The position numbers and the translations under genes are program-made. Source: JAEULH01 sp963805915 (lineage in GTDB: Bacteria > Pseudomonadota > Alphaproteobacteria > Rhodospirillales > Defluviicoccaceae). Taken from it: a stretch of 64,000 bases of DNA. This document shows, in pieces, positions 17,418 to 26,039 of the stretch (positions within the stretch are counted from its first letter, which is position 1; every line of letters starts with the position of its first letter). The stretch spans positions 62,001 to 126,000 of the forward strand of contig CAWDWD010000011.1 in NCBI GenBank assembly GCA_963805915.1, given 5' to 3'. The notes beneath the pieces are model-generated. The model was given only the letters and a program-made list of their open reading frames with translations. It had not been told where the DNA came from and did not search any database.

Positions 17418-18803
17418 CTAGGGATGCAACGGTGACCAGGCCGGGTCCGATGCATCCAGGGGAGTGACGATCTCACGCTGGTTGTAGCCGGTCAGATCAA
17501 TGGAATACAGCCGCGACTTGCCACCGCTTCCGTCGGCGCTAGTAGCGTCTTTCTTGAAGTACATCAAGACCCTACCGTTGGGCGCCCAGGTCGGACCCTC
17601 GACGTGGAAGCCTTCGCTCAGGATGCGCTCCCCGGACCCGTCGGGCCGCATCACGCCGATGGCGAAACGGCCGCCGCTGATGCGGGTAAAGGCGATCAAA
17701 TCGCCGCGGGGCGACCAGACCGGAGTGAAATAGCGCCCTTCGCCATGACTGATTCGCCTCACGTTGGTGCCGTCGGCGTCCATGACGTAGAGTTGCTGCG
17801 AGCCGCCCCGGTCGGAATTCAGGACGATCTGCCTCCCGTCGGGTGAGTAGCTGGGCGAGGTATCGATGGCGGAGCTGTTGGTCAGGCGTTTGGTGATTCG
17901 CGTCCGCAAGTCAATCGTGTAGATTTCGGCGTTCCCGTCCTTGGCCATGCTCATCACCAGCTTCTCACCATCGGGCGAGAACCGGGGCGCGAAAGTCATG
18001 CCGGCGAAATCGCCGACCCGCTCCTCGCGCTGGGTGTCGATGTTGCGGATGTAGACCGAGGGCGAGCCGCCGGAATACGAAAGGTAGGCGATCTCCTGCA
18101 GCGTCGGCGAAAACCGAGGCGTCAGAACGAGCGCGCTGCCGTCCGTCAGGAAGCGATGGTTGGCGCCGTCCTGGTCCATGATCGCCAGCCGCTTGACCCG
18201 TCTGACCTGCGGCCCGGATTCGGCGACGTAGACGATCCTGGTATCAAAGTAGCCGTCCTCGCCGGTGACCCGCTTGTAGACGGAGTCGGCGATGATGTGG
18301 GCGATCCGCCGCCAGTTCTCCGGCGTTGTATAGTACGCAAGTCCCGCCATCTGCTTCTGGGCGAACACATCCCACAGGCGGAATTCAACGCGCAGGCGGC
18401 CGTCATCGAGCATCTTGACCCGGCCATAGAGCAGCGCCTGGGCATTGATGATCCGCCAATCGCCGAAGCGCGGCTCACTGTCCATCGAGGGCTGCGCTTG
18501 AATAAAAACCTTGGGATCGATCGGTGCGAAGAGCCCGGATCGTTCCAGATCGGCCGAAATCACGCCGGCGATATTGCGGCCGACATCGCCGGCCTTGGCG
18601 CCGTCGCCCTGAAAATCGACGACCGCCAGCGGCAGCGCCTCGGTGACACCGCGCGTGATATCGATCCTGAGCTCGGCCGCCGCCGGCCGCGGCGAGGCGA
18701 TAACGAGCGTCAGCAGCGCCAACGCGGCGATGGCCACACCGGCGAGACGCGACCAAGGACGCGTGGTCGGGCGTTCGGGCGGGCGGGCGTTCGGGGCAAT
18801 CAT
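17418..18803 (-). CDS. tolB: Tol-Pal translocation protein TolB
   Basis: TolB is a periplasmic protein with an N-terminal alpha/beta domain and a C-terminal six-bladed beta-propeller that binds Pal. The start at 18803 is chosen because its ATG overlaps the tolA stop (ATGA) and is followed by a signal sequence ('VAIAALALLTLVIASPRPAAA'). The open frame extends 89 codons further upstream but only inside tolA. The 461 residues include WD40-like propeller strands such as 'APRFSPDGEKLVMSM', 'SPSYSPDGRQIVLNSDR' and 'TPVWSPRGDLIAFTR'. Length and order (between tolA and pal) are standard. Confidence 0.95.
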   Translation of the reverse strand: MIAPNARPPERPTTRPWSRLAGVAIAALALLTLVIASPRPAAAELRIDITRGVTEALPLAVVDFQGDGAKAGDVGRNIAGVISADLERSGLFAPIDPKVFIQAQPSMDSEPRFGDWRIINAQALLYGRVKMLDDGRLRVEFRLWDVFAQKQMAGLAYYTTPENWRRIAHIIADSVYKRVTGEDGYFDTRIVYVAESGPQVRRVKRLAIMDQDGANHRFLTDGSALVLTPRFSPTLQEIAYLSYSGGSPSVYIRNIDTQREERVGDFAGMTFAPRFSPDGEKLVMSMAKDGNAEIYTIDLRTRITKRLTNSSAIDTSPSYSPDGRQIVLNSDRGGSQQLYVMDADGTNVRRISHGEGRYFTPVWSPRGDLIAFTRISGGRFAIGVMRPDGSGERILSEGFHVEGPTWAPNGRVLMYFKKDATSADGSGGKSRLYSIDLTGYNQREIVTPLDASDPAWSPLHP

Positions 18804-19834
18804 GTTCCGAACATCTCCTTGGGATTGAAAACAAGGGTCATGGTCTTCCATCGCTCGTACTTTTCGCGCGGCAATTTGAAGGGATGGCAGCGCGGGTTCA
18901 AGACCGCGCGCAGCGCGCTCTCCGCGGCGACGCGATAAAACGAGTTCGATTGCATCTGGGCCTGATCGTCGATCGCAGCCGTCCGCGGGATGCCGTCGGG
19001 GTTCATCTCGACGGTAATGGTCACAATCAGATCCTGGGCGTTCTTGGCCCCGCCGGGGAGGTTCCAGCACTGCTCGATCTGGCGCCGGACCATGTCGATC
19101 TCGCTCATCGTCACCGGCAGGCTCGAATCGTACGTGCCGCTCGTCGATCTGGCCGATGAAGCAAACTCCGCACTCGCGTTGGCGTCACCCGGCGCCTTTT
19201 TGCCCGCCTCGGCCGGGGTCTTTGCCGTATCCAACGATTTCAGCATCGCGGCGAAGTCCATCGCCGGTTCCGGCTTGGCTTCTTTTTTCAATTCAGGTTT
19301 GGTCTCGGCCTTTTTCGGTTCGGGCTTGGCCTCGACTTTTTTTGGCTCCTGCTGAGGCTTCGGCTCCTCCTTGGGCTCGGCTTTCGCGACCTCCGGTGCG
19401 GGCGGCGCCTTCGGCTTTCGCGGTGGCGCGCTTAACTGGGCGATTTCGGCCGGCTGTTCCAGGGCCGGCGGCTCTGGCTTTTCAACCTTCGGGGCAGGCG
19501 CGGGCTTCGGGGCGGGCTCGGGCTTTTCGGCGGGCGCGGGAGGAGGCGGCGCCGGCTCGGGTTCGGGCGGCTGAGGCGCGGGTTGCGGGGTTGGTTCGGC
19601 CGGCGGCGGGGGCGGTTGCGGCGGCGGGGCCGGTTTCTTTTCCGCCTCGGCCGCCTTGGCTTTCGGCTTCGCCGCCGGTGGCACGTTGCTGTTCTCGGCC
19701 ACGGTGACAAGATCGACCGTCATCGCCGGCTCGGGCAGAGGGGTTTCGTCCAGGCGCGCGGCGGGGAGACCGAAGTAGGCCAGCGCCACGATGATGGCGT
19801 GAAAGAGGGCGGAACCTAGGAGCGCTCGCCGCAT
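18800..19834 (-). CDS. tolA: TolA, inner-membrane energy-transducing protein of Tol-Pal
   Basis: TolA spans the periplasm and transmits energy from TolQR to TolB-Pal. The 344 residues comprise one N-terminal membrane helix (about 3-20), a long Pro/Ala/Lys/Glu-rich linker (about 50-215, with repeated P-E-P and K-x-E-x-K patterns) expected to be extended, and a C-terminal domain from about 235 containing 'MSEIDMVRRQIEQCWNLPGG' and 'VTITVEMNPDG'. Domain order is as in other TolA proteins. The low-complexity linker makes length comparisons between strains unreliable. The gene follows tolR by 6 bases. Confidence 0.93.
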   Translation of the reverse strand: MRRALLGSALFHAIIVALAYFGLPAARLDETPLPEPAMTVDLVTVAENSNVPPAAKPKAKAAEAEKKPAPPPQPPPPPAEPTPQPAPQPPEPEPAPPPPAPAEKPEPAPKPAPAPKVEKPEPPALEQPAEIAQLSAPPRKPKAPPAPEVAKAEPKEEPKPQQEPKKVEAKPEPKKAETKPELKKEAKPEPAMDFAAMLKSLDTAKTPAEAGKKAPGDANASAEFASSARSTSGTYDSSLPVTMSEIDMVRRQIEQCWNLPGGAKNAQDLIVTITVEMNPDGIPRTAAIDDQAQMQSNSFYRVAAESALRAVLNPRCHPFKLPREKYERWKTMTLVFNPKEMFGT

Positions 19835-19840
19835 AATCGC

Positions 19841-20314
19841 CTAGCGTTTCTCCTGCTTCTTGCCGGCGCGGCTGGCGTTGCCGTCGCTTTGCTCGGTGAC
19901 CAGCGCGATCTTGGTGAAGCCCGCGGCGTGAATGGCGCCCATGACCGCCATCACCCGGCCGTAGTCGATCGCCTGGTCGCCGCGCACGAAGATGCGCACA
20001 TCGGCGTTATTGCCGGCGATTGCCTGGATCCGCGGCGCCAGAGCCGAGAGATCGACGGCCGTATCTTGGATGAACACCCGGCCCTCGCGATCGACGCTGA
20101 CCGACAGCGGCTCGTCCTGACCCTCGATCGCCGAGTTTTGCGCTTGCGGAAGATCGACCTGAACGCCGACGGTCAGAAGCGGCGCGGTCACCATGAAGAT
20201 GACGAGCAGCACGAGCATGACGTCAACCATGGGGGTGACGTTGATGTCGGTCATCGGCGCCGTCCGCGAGCGGTCAAATCCGCGCCGGCGACCCTTGTTG
20301 AGGAGGATCGCCAT
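19841..20314 (-). CDS. tolR: TolR (ExbD-family stator protein)
   Basis: TolR pairs with TolQ to form the proton-driven stator of the Tol-Pal system. The 157 residues have a cytoplasmic N-terminus, a single membrane helix (about 24-45) with the conserved Asp in 'INVTPMVDVMLVLLVIFMV', where Asp32 is the proton-carrying position, and a periplasmic dimerisation domain. Size is typical (about 140-160). The stop-to-start spacing with tolQ is 3 bases, so the two are translationally linked. Confidence 0.94.
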   Translation of the reverse strand: MAILLNKGRRRGFDRSRTAPMTDINVTPMVDVMLVLLVIFMVTAPLLTVGVQVDLPQAQNSAIEGQDEPLSVSVDREGRVFIQDTAVDLSALAPRIQAIAGNNADVRIFVRGDQAIDYGRVMAVMGAIHAAGFTKIALVTEQSDGNASRAGKKQEKR

Positions 20315-20317
20315 CGG

Positions 20318-21049
20318 TTAAGCCTTTTCGTCGATCTGGCGCGACAAGATGGCGAGGAACTCGCCGGCGAAACCGTTGAGCCGCCCGGAGTAGCGATCGA
20401 GGTCGCGCGACAGCTTGTTGTAGGCGAGAACCGCGGGGATCGCCGCGAGCAGCCCGAGCGCGGTGGCGAACAGCGCCTCGGAGATGCCGGGCGCAACCAC
20501 CGCGAGGCTGGTATTCTTGGTCGCGCCGATGGCCTCGAAACTGTTCATGATTCCCCACACCGTCCCGAACAGGCCGATGAACGGCGCGGTTGAGCCGGTC
20601 GAGGCGAGAAACGTCATGTAGCGCTCGACCCGGTCCAACTCCCGGTTGGCCGTCACCTGCATGACCCGTTCGATCCGATCTTCGACGCCTTCAAGAAATA
20701 CCCGCTCGCCGGCGGAGGTTCGCGAGGCCGCGCGTCGCCATTCGCGCATCGCGGCGACGAACAACGCCGACATCGGGTCGCGCGGCTGGCTGCCGATCCG
20801 GTCGTAAAGGTCGTCGATCGCGCCGCCCGACCAGAACGCCAATTCGAACCGGTTGGCGTTGCCGTTCAACCGGCGCAGGCTGATCGATTTTTCGAAAATG
20901 ATCGCCCAGCTCCAGACCGACGCCGCCAGCAGCAGGATGATTACGGACTTGACGACCCAGTCGGCGCGTAAGAAAAGCGTCAGCATCGAAAGATCATGCG
21001 GCGCCAGCGTGCCACCCAGGTTCACGGCGTCGATAACGTTGCTTTCCAT
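20318..21049 (-). CDS. tolQ: TolQ (MotA/ExbB-family stator protein)
   Basis: TolQ is the inner-membrane subunit that forms the pentameric proton channel around TolR. The 243 residues have an N-terminal helix (about 28-50), a cytoplasmic loop with 'GVEDRIERVMQVTANRELDR', and two closing helices with the family residues 'STAPFIGLFGTVWGIMNSF' and 'GISEALFATALGLLAAIPAV'. Length is normal. It is the first tol gene and lies 4 bases after ybgC, so ybgC-tolQRAB probably share a transcript. Confidence 0.95.
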   Translation of the reverse strand: MESNVIDAVNLGGTLAPHDLSMLTLFLRADWVVKSVIILLLAASVWSWAIIFEKSISLRRLNGNANRFELAFWSGGAIDDLYDRIGSQPRDPMSALFVAAMREWRRAASRTSAGERVFLEGVEDRIERVMQVTANRELDRVERYMTFLASTGSTAPFIGLFGTVWGIMNSFEAIGATKNTSLAVVAPGISEALFATALGLLAAIPAVLAYNKLSRDLDRYSGRLNGFAGEFLAILSRQIDEKA

Positions 21050-21053
21050 TGTC

Positions 21054-21542
21054 CTACAAGCGTCCTTCAGTCAGGCACAAGCTGGCGAGAGCCGCGCGCA
21101 ACTCGCCGGGGATCGGCGCGGGCCGCCCGTCGGGCGTGATGCAGGCGAGAGTGGAGTCGAGTTGGACCAACATCGTGTCGTCGCGAACGATATCTTGCCG
21201 ACCGTCGAACGAAGCGCCGCGGACCTTTATCACGCGCGTTCGAACCTCAAGCGCATCATCGAGCCGCGCCGGCAGCCTGAACTCGGCGCTACAGCGGCGC
21301 ATGGCGAACGACACTTTATGCCCGGCGAGCAAAAAACCATGATTAAAACCAAGTAATCTCATCAGTTCCGTGCGGGCGCGCTCGGCCCAGCGCAGGTAGC
21401 CCGTATGGTAGACGACGCCGCCGGCGTCGGTATCCTCGTAGTAAACCCGCGTGGGGAATGTGTGGACACGATCGCGCAAGACTCCCGAAGCGGGTTCACT
21501 CATCCCCGCCTTACTCATCCCCATCCCCATCCCCATCCCCAT
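21054..21542 (-). CDS. ybgC: Tol-Pal-associated acyl-CoA thioesterase YbgC
   Basis: YbgC is a hotdog-fold thioesterase acting on acyl-CoA or acyl-ACP, always linked to tolQ. 'YYEDTDAGGVVYHTGYLRWAER' holds the catalytic Asp of the 4-hydroxybenzoyl-CoA thioesterase group. The start is unclear: ATGs at 21542, 21536, 21530, 21524 and 21518 are produced by a hexanucleotide repeat, giving a Met-Gly repeat, and a further ATG at 21503 (MSEPASG) has AAGG 5 bases upstream. The 21503 start gives 149 residues, nearer the family norm, and would not overlap ruvB. The longest frame is given here. Confidence 0.9.
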   Translation of the reverse strand: MGMGMGMGMSKAGMSEPASGVLRDRVHTFPTRVYYEDTDAGGVVYHTGYLRWAERARTELMRLLGFNHGFLLAGHKVSFAMRRCSAEFRLPARLDDALEVRTRVIKVRGASFDGRQDIVRDDTMLVQLDSTLACITPDGRPAPIPGELRAALASLCLTEGRL

Positions 21543-22587
21543 CCCTGGCCTCGCCGAGCAGGTCGAGCTGCGCCAAGGCCGGCGACGGTGCGAGGCCGAG
21601 ACAGCGGTAGCCCTCCGCCGCGAGCGCGCGGCCGCGCGGCGTTCGCATGACGAACCCCTGCTGGATCAGGTATGGCTCGATGACATCCTCGATGGTGTCG
21701 CGCTGCTCCGACAGCGCCGCCGCCAGCGTATCGGCGCCGACCGGGCCGCCGCGGTAGGTATTGGCGATGCATCCGAGATAACGTCGGTCCATCGCGTCCA
21801 GCCCGTAGGTATCGACCTCGAGGCGGGTCAGCGCCGCGTCGGCGGCGGCCTTGTCGATCACCGCGAGCGCCGCCACGGTCGCGAAATCCCGGACCCGGCG
21901 CAGCAGACGGACCGCGATCCGCGGCGTCCCGCGCGAGCGCCGCGCGATTTCGAGCGCGCCGTCGGCGTTGAGCGGCATGGCAAGAAGATGCGCGCCGCGG
22001 CGGACGATGTGGACCAGGTCCTCGGTCGGGTAGAACTGGAAGCGCAAGGGAATGCCGAAGCGCTCGCGCAGCGGCTTGGTGATCAGGCCGGTGCGGGTCG
22101 TCGCCCCGACCAGGGTGAACGGCGGCAGATCAATGCGAATCGAGCGCGCGGCCGGGCCCTCGCCGATCATGAGATCGAGCTTGCGATCCTCCATCGCCGG
22201 ATAAAGGATTTCCTCCACCGCGGCGGACAGGCGATGGATCTCGTCGATAAAGAAAACATCGCGCGGCTGCAAGTTGGTGAGGATCGCGGCCAGGTCGCCG
22301 GGGCGGCTGATGACCGGGCCGGAGGTGGCGCGGAAGCCGACGCCAAGCTCGCGGGCGACGATCTGGGCCAGGGTTGTCTTGCCGAGGCCCGGCGGGCCGT
22401 AGAGCAGCACATGGTCGAGCGGCTCGGCGCGGCCGATGGCGGCGGTGACGAAAACGCGAAGATTGTCGCACAACGCGCGCTGGCCGACGAAGGCATCGAG
22501 CGTGGCCGGCCGCAACCCGACCTCGGCGCCGTCTTCGGCGACGGCCGCCGGCGCGAGCGTGCGCTCTTCTCGCGGACGCTCGCTCAC
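21511..22587 (-). CDS. ruvB: Holliday junction branch-migration helicase RuvB
   Basis: RuvB is the AAA+ ring motor that drives Holliday-junction migration with RuvA. The 358 residues show Walker A 'GPPGLGKTTLAQ' near 65-76, Walker B 'VFFIDEIHRL' near 115, sensor 1 'GATTRTG', and a C-terminal winged helix with 'GPVGADTLAAALSEQRDTIE' and 'RTPRGR'. The last residues are an odd Asp-Gly repeat (DGDGDGD) encoded by the hexanucleotide repeat shared with ybgC. The rest is normal, so the tail is probably dispensable. The start overlaps the ruvA stop by 4 bases. Confidence 0.96.
   Translation of the reverse strand: MSERPREERTLAPAAVAEDGAEVGLRPATLDAFVGQRALCDNLRVFVTAAIGRAEPLDHVLLYGPPGLGKTTLAQIVARELGVGFRATSGPVISRPGDLAAILTNLQPRDVFFIDEIHRLSAAVEEILYPAMEDRKLDLMIGEGPAARSIRIDLPPFTLVGATTRTGLITKPLRERFGIPLRFQFYPTEDLVHIVRRGAHLLAMPLNADGALEIARRSRGTPRIAVRLLRRVRDFATVAALAVIDKAAADAALTRLEVDTYGLDAMDRRYLGCIANTYRGGPVGADTLAAALSEQRDTIEDVIEPYLIQQGFVMRTPRGRALAAEGYRCLGLAPSPALAQLDLLGEARDGDGDGDGDE
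21516..21545. repeat. CATCCC hexanucleotide repeat, five units
   Basis: Five perfect tandem copies of CATCCC (GGGATG on the coding strand) lie where the ruvB 3' end and the longest ybgC 5' end overlap. In ruvB they encode (Asp-Gly)n; in ybgC they give (Met-Gly)n, each unit providing a G-rich site and an ATG. A gain or loss of units keeps both frames and changes only tail length and the number of possible ybgC starts. Confidence 0.9.
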
Positions 22588-23198
22588 GACAGATGCTCCC
22601 TCGGCGCCAACCCCGCGAGGCTGTCGCCGATGAGCGCCTCGAGCGTGGCCTCATCGCCCAGCTTACGCGCCGCCGTGGCGACCGCGTCCATCGCCTCGCC
22701 CGGCCTGAAGCCGAGATTGACGAGCGCGGACACTGCTTCGGTGGCGAGCGCGCCGGCGGCTTCCGTCGCCGGCGACAGCGACGCGCGCGCCCCCGGCATG
22801 GCCGCGGCGACATCCCTGAGCTCACCGATGATCCGCGCCGCCAGCTTCGCTCCGACGCCGGGCGCCCGGGTGATCATGGCGCGATCGCCGGATGCGATCG
22901 CCAGCGCGAGCTCGTCGACCGACGCCACCGAAAGGATCGCCAGCGCGGCCTTGGCGCCGACGCCCTGGACGGTGACCAGTCGGCGAAACCAGTCGCGCTC
23001 TTGCGGCGAGGCGAAGCCGTAAAGGGTAATGGCGTCGTCGCGAACCTGGGTTTCGACCAGAACGCTCGCCTCCCTTCGCACGCTCAGCCGCGAGAGGGTC
23101 TTTTGCGAGCACCAGACCAGATAGCCGACGCCGCCGACATCGATCACGGCCGTGCCCTCGCCGATCGTATCGACCACCCCGGTCAGCTTGGCGATCAT
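22584..23198 (-). CDS. ruvA: Holliday junction branch-migration protein RuvA
   Basis: RuvA binds four-way junctions as a tetramer and recruits RuvB. The 204 residues begin with the OB-fold 'MIAKLTGVVDTIGEGTAVI'. Two helix-hairpin-helix segments follow ('LVTVQGVGAKAALAIL' and 'ITRAPGVGAKLAARII'), then an acidic/Ala-rich linker and a C-terminal three-helix RuvB-binding domain ('VSALVNLGFRPGEAMDAV'). Length is typical. Both ends overlap neighbours by 4 bases (ruvC upstream, ruvB downstream), so the ruvCAB operon is translationally coupled. Confidence 0.96.
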   Translation of the reverse strand: MIAKLTGVVDTIGEGTAVIDVGGVGYLVWCSQKTLSRLSVRREASVLVETQVRDDAITLYGFASPQERDWFRRLVTVQGVGAKAALAILSVASVDELALAIASGDRAMITRAPGVGAKLAARIIGELRDVAAAMPGARASLSPATEAAGALATEAVSALVNLGFRPGEAMDAVATAARKLGDEATLEALIGDSLAGLAPREHLS

Positions 23199-23692
23199 CG
23201 CACAAGGCCCGCCAGCCGCGCCGCCGTCTGGCGATGATGGGCATGGCAGATGGCCACCGCCAGCGCGTCGGCCGCGTCCTCGCTCCGCATCGCGGCACCC
23301 GGAAGGAGAACGCCGACCATCATCTTGACCTGATCCTTGGTCGCGTGGCCGCTGCCGACGACCGCCTTCTTGACCAGATTGGGCAGGTATTCGCGAACCA
23401 TAAGCCCCGCCCGCGCGCTCACCAGCAGCGCGGTCCCGCGAGCCTGTCCAAGTCTCAGCGTAGAGACCGCGTTGCGGTTGACGAAGGTCTCCTCGATCGC
23501 GGCTTCCGCGGCGGTGTAACGCGCGATGACCTCCTCGATTCCCTCGGCGAGTTGGACCAGACGCATGGCCAGCGGGTCGCGCGCGCTCGTCCGCACCACC
23601 CCGTCGCCGACATGACGCAATCGGCCAAGCTCGACGTCGATCACGCCCCAGCCGGTCGCCCCGAGGCCAGGATCGAGGCCGAGCAGTCGCAT
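23195..23692 (-). CDS. ruvC: Crossover junction endodeoxyribonuclease RuvC
   Basis: RuvC resolves Holliday junctions by paired nicks. The 165-residue RNase H-like protein begins 'MRLLGLDPGLGATGWGVI' with the first catalytic Asp at position 7. 'AAIEETFVNRN' supplies the Glu, and 'DAADALAVAICHAH' near the C-terminus the last Asp pair. Length is normal. It is first in ruvCAB and lies 64 bases after yebC. Confidence 0.96.
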   Translation of the reverse strand: MRLLGLDPGLGATGWGVIDVELGRLRHVGDGVVRTSARDPLAMRLVQLAEGIEEVIARYTAAEAAIEETFVNRNAVSTLRLGQARGTALLVSARAGLMVREYLPNLVKKAVVGSGHATKDQVKMMVGVLLPGAAMRSEDAADALAVAICHAHHRQTAARLAGLVR

Positions 23693-23756
23693 CTACATCC
23701 CCGTCCCGGCGAGCGGGCCTCGGCGGCGAAGGACCCGCGCGCGGCGGCGGCGGCGT

Positions 23757-24500
23757 TCACGCACTCAGCCGCTCCATGACGTCGTCGGCGACCTCGAAGT
23801 TGGAGGCGATCCGTTGGACGTCCTCGTTGTCATCGAGCACGTCGAGCAGCTTGAACAGGGAGGCCGCGGTCTCTTCGTCGACGGCCACCGTCGTCAATGG
23901 CTTCCAATCGAGCGCGGCGGCTTCGGCGGCACCGAAGCGTTGCTCGAGGGCGTCGCGCACGGAGCTGAGATCTTCGGGCGCGCAGGTAATTTCATGACCG
24001 TCGTCACCCGAGACGACATCGCCCGCGCCCGCCTCGAGCGCGGCCTCGAACATCTCCTCAACGGACGCGGCGTCGGCCGGGTAGCGGACCATGCCGATGC
24101 GCTCGAACAGGAAGTTGACCGTTTCGCCGAAGGCTCCGCCGTGCTTGCCGAACGCCGCGCGGACCTCGCTCGCGGTCCGATTGCGGTTGTCGGTGAGCGC
24201 TTCGAGAATAAGCGCGACCCCGCCCGGCCCATAGCCCTCGTAACGGACCTCTTCGTACTGCTGGCCGCCATCCTCGCCGGAGCCCCGCTTGATCGCCCGA
24301 TCCATCGTGTCCTTGGGCATGTTGGCGGCCTTGGCGGCGATGATCGCCGAGCGCAAACGCGCGTTGAAGTCGGGATCGGGCAATCCGGCGCGGGCCGCCA
24401 CCGTCAGCTCGCGGATGAGCTTGGTGAAGGCCTTGGCGCGCTTCGCGTCCTGCGCGCCCTTGCGGTACATGATGTTCTTGAATTGGGAATGACCTGCCAT
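23757..24500 (-). CDS. yebC: YebC/PmpR family (TACO1-like) protein
   Basis: The 247 residues begin 'MAGHSQFKNIMYRKGAQDAK' and contain the family features 'NMPKDTMDRAIKRG' and 'YEGYGPGGVALILEALTDN'. Members have been described as DNA-binding regulators and, more recently, as translation factors that relieve ribosome stalling, homologous to mitochondrial TACO1. The sequence cannot choose between these. In alphaproteobacteria yebC regularly sits directly upstream of ruvC, as here. Length is normal. Confidence 0.94.
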   Translation of the reverse strand: MAGHSQFKNIMYRKGAQDAKRAKAFTKLIRELTVAARAGLPDPDFNARLRSAIIAAKAANMPKDTMDRAIKRGSGEDGGQQYEEVRYEGYGPGGVALILEALTDNRNRTASEVRAAFGKHGGAFGETVNFLFERIGMVRYPADAASVEEMFEAALEAGAGDVVSGDDGHEITCAPEDLSSVRDALEQRFGAAEAAALDWKPLTTVAVDEETAASLFKLLDVLDDNEDVQRIASNFEVADDVMERLSA

Positions 24501-24607
24501 GGCCCGCGGTCGATCCGATCTCTCAGATGGAGTGGTACAGCTGGCTACCGTCTACCACATCTAGCCGCGGCTCGGTAGCGCGCATTAGCCCGCGCGCGAC
24601 GTAATCC

Positions 24608-25423
24608 TTAGAGCGAGGGCCACTCGCCGGCGAGCCGGCCGCCGACGCGAACCGGGCTGACCCGCAGGGCCTTGCCGGTGGCGTCGTCGGTTTCCAGGTA
24701 GACGCCGCACAAGGTCGCCGGCCCGTCGGCCGGTTCGAGCCGGCCAGACGGCATCTTCAAGACGAAGCGCGAAATCGCCGCCTCCTTCCGCATCCCGATG
24801 ACGGAATCGTAGTCGCCGCACATGCCCACGTCGGTGATGTAGGCCGTCCCGCCGTCTAGAATGCGCGCATCGGCGGTGGGCACATGGCTGTGCGTGCCCG
24901 CGACCAGCGAGACGCGACCATCGAGGATTTGGGCTAACGACATTTTCTCGCTGGTGGCCTCGGCATGGATATCGGCGACGATGCAGTTGATCGAGCTGCC
25001 GAGGCGCTGATTGCGGAGCGCCTTCTCGGCGGCGGCGAACGGATCGTCGAGCGGATCCATGAACAGGCGGCCCATTACCTGCAGAACCATGATCCGCCGG
25101 CCGTGGCCGTCGGTGTAAACCTGCGCGCCGCTGCCGGGCGTGCCCTCCGGGTAGTTCAGCGGGCGCAGGAGGCGCTCGTCGGTGGCGATATAAGGGATGA
25201 TCTCGCGCTGGTGCCAGACGTGATTGCCGGTCGTGATCACGTCGACGCCGGCGGCGTAAAACTGCTCGCAAATCTCCTTGGTGATGCCGAAGCCGTGGGC
25301 GGCGTTCTCGCCGTTGACGATGACGAAATCGAGCTCCAACCGGCGGCGCAGCTCGGGCAAGAGGGCGGTGATGACGTCCCGGCCGGACCTGCCGACGACG
25401 TCGCCGCAGTAGAGGACCCTCAC
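24608..25423 (-). CDS. YmdB family metallophosphoesterase (TIGR00282)
   Basis: This 271-residue calcineurin-like enzyme is related to B. subtilis YmdB, a 2',3'-cAMP phosphodiesterase that affects biofilm and motility choices. Metal-binding motifs are visible: 'YCGDVVGRSGRDVI' at 5-18, 'NGENAAHGFG', 'GNHVWHQREI' and 'GTHSHVPTAD'. The GTG start overlaps the fau stop (GTGA), so the two are coupled. The target in this organism is unknown; the assignment to the family is firm. Confidence 0.9.
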   Translation of the reverse strand: MRVLYCGDVVGRSGRDVITALLPELRRRLELDFVIVNGENAAHGFGITKEICEQFYAAGVDVITTGNHVWHQREIIPYIATDERLLRPLNYPEGTPGSGAQVYTDGHGRRIMVLQVMGRLFMDPLDDPFAAAEKALRNQRLGSSINCIVADIHAEATSEKMSLAQILDGRVSLVAGTHSHVPTADARILDGGTAYITDVGMCGDYDSVIGMRKEAAISRFVLKMPSGRLEPADGPATLCGVYLETDDATGKALRVSPVRVGGRLAGEWPSL

Positions 25424-26010
25424 GCCCGGCCTCGGGTCAACGTCTCTTCGCTCAGGAGCCAGTCCATCGGCTCGTCAAGCGGCCCGTGCGGGACATGATC
25501 GAAGCGCTGGGCGGCGTAGCCCGCTCCGACCGCGGTGACGGGCGCGCGCGCGCGCAGGGCGGCAAGCGAGCGGTCATAATAACCGACCCCCTGGCCCAGG
25601 CGCCACCCGGCGCTGTCGAAGGCGAGCAGCGGGACAATAACAATATCCGGGACTACCTCCGGCGCGTCCGGTCCGGGCTGCCAGGTTTCGTGCTCGCCGG
25701 GTTCGAGGTCATCGAGCGGCGCCCAGCGGCGGAAGGCGAGGGGAGCATCGCGCGCCACAACCACCGGCAAGGCGCAGACAAACCCGCGTTCATGCAAGCG
25801 GGCGAGCAGCGGACGGTCGTCGAGTTCGGTCGCGATCGGCCAGTAGCCGGCGACGGCGCCGCCGGGACGCGCGCCGACCGCGTCGAGCCCGTTGAGAAAG
25901 CTCGCGGCGGCGGCGGCGGCTGCGATCGGGCCGAATTTCTGGTCGGCGACAAGCCTCATCTTTCGCGCGCGCACCCGAAGCGCACGCTTGTCTTCGTCAA
26001 GGTCCGTCAT
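25420..26010 (-). CDS. fau: 5-formyltetrahydrofolate cyclo-ligase (MTHFS)
   Basis: The enzyme converts 5-formyl-THF to 5,10-methenyl-THF with ATP. The 196-residue protein has the N-terminal basic 'KRALRVRARKMRL' segment, a central 'YWPIATELDDRPLLARL', and the C-terminal substrate/ATP loop 'GQGVGYYDRSLAALR' typical of ygfA/fau products. In many proteobacteria ygfA lies directly beside ssrS (6S RNA) and zapA; the same order is seen here, with a structured RNA candidate immediately upstream. Confidence 0.92.
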   Translation of the reverse strand: MTDLDEDKRALRVRARKMRLVADQKFGPIAAAAAAASFLNGLDAVGARPGGAVAGYWPIATELDDRPLLARLHERGFVCALPVVVARDAPLAFRRWAPLDDLEPGEHETWQPGPDAPEVVPDIVIVPLLAFDSAGWRLGQGVGYYDRSLAALRARAPVTAVGAGYAAQRFDHVPHGPLDEPMDWLLSEETLTRGRA

Positions 26011-26039
26011 CCGCGCCCTACGCCCATAAACTCAACACC

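Noticed and set aside
21451..23022. A 523-codon plus-strand frame opposite ruvB and ruvA
   Set aside because: It is antisense to intact ruvAB and its composition is that of a mirror frame.
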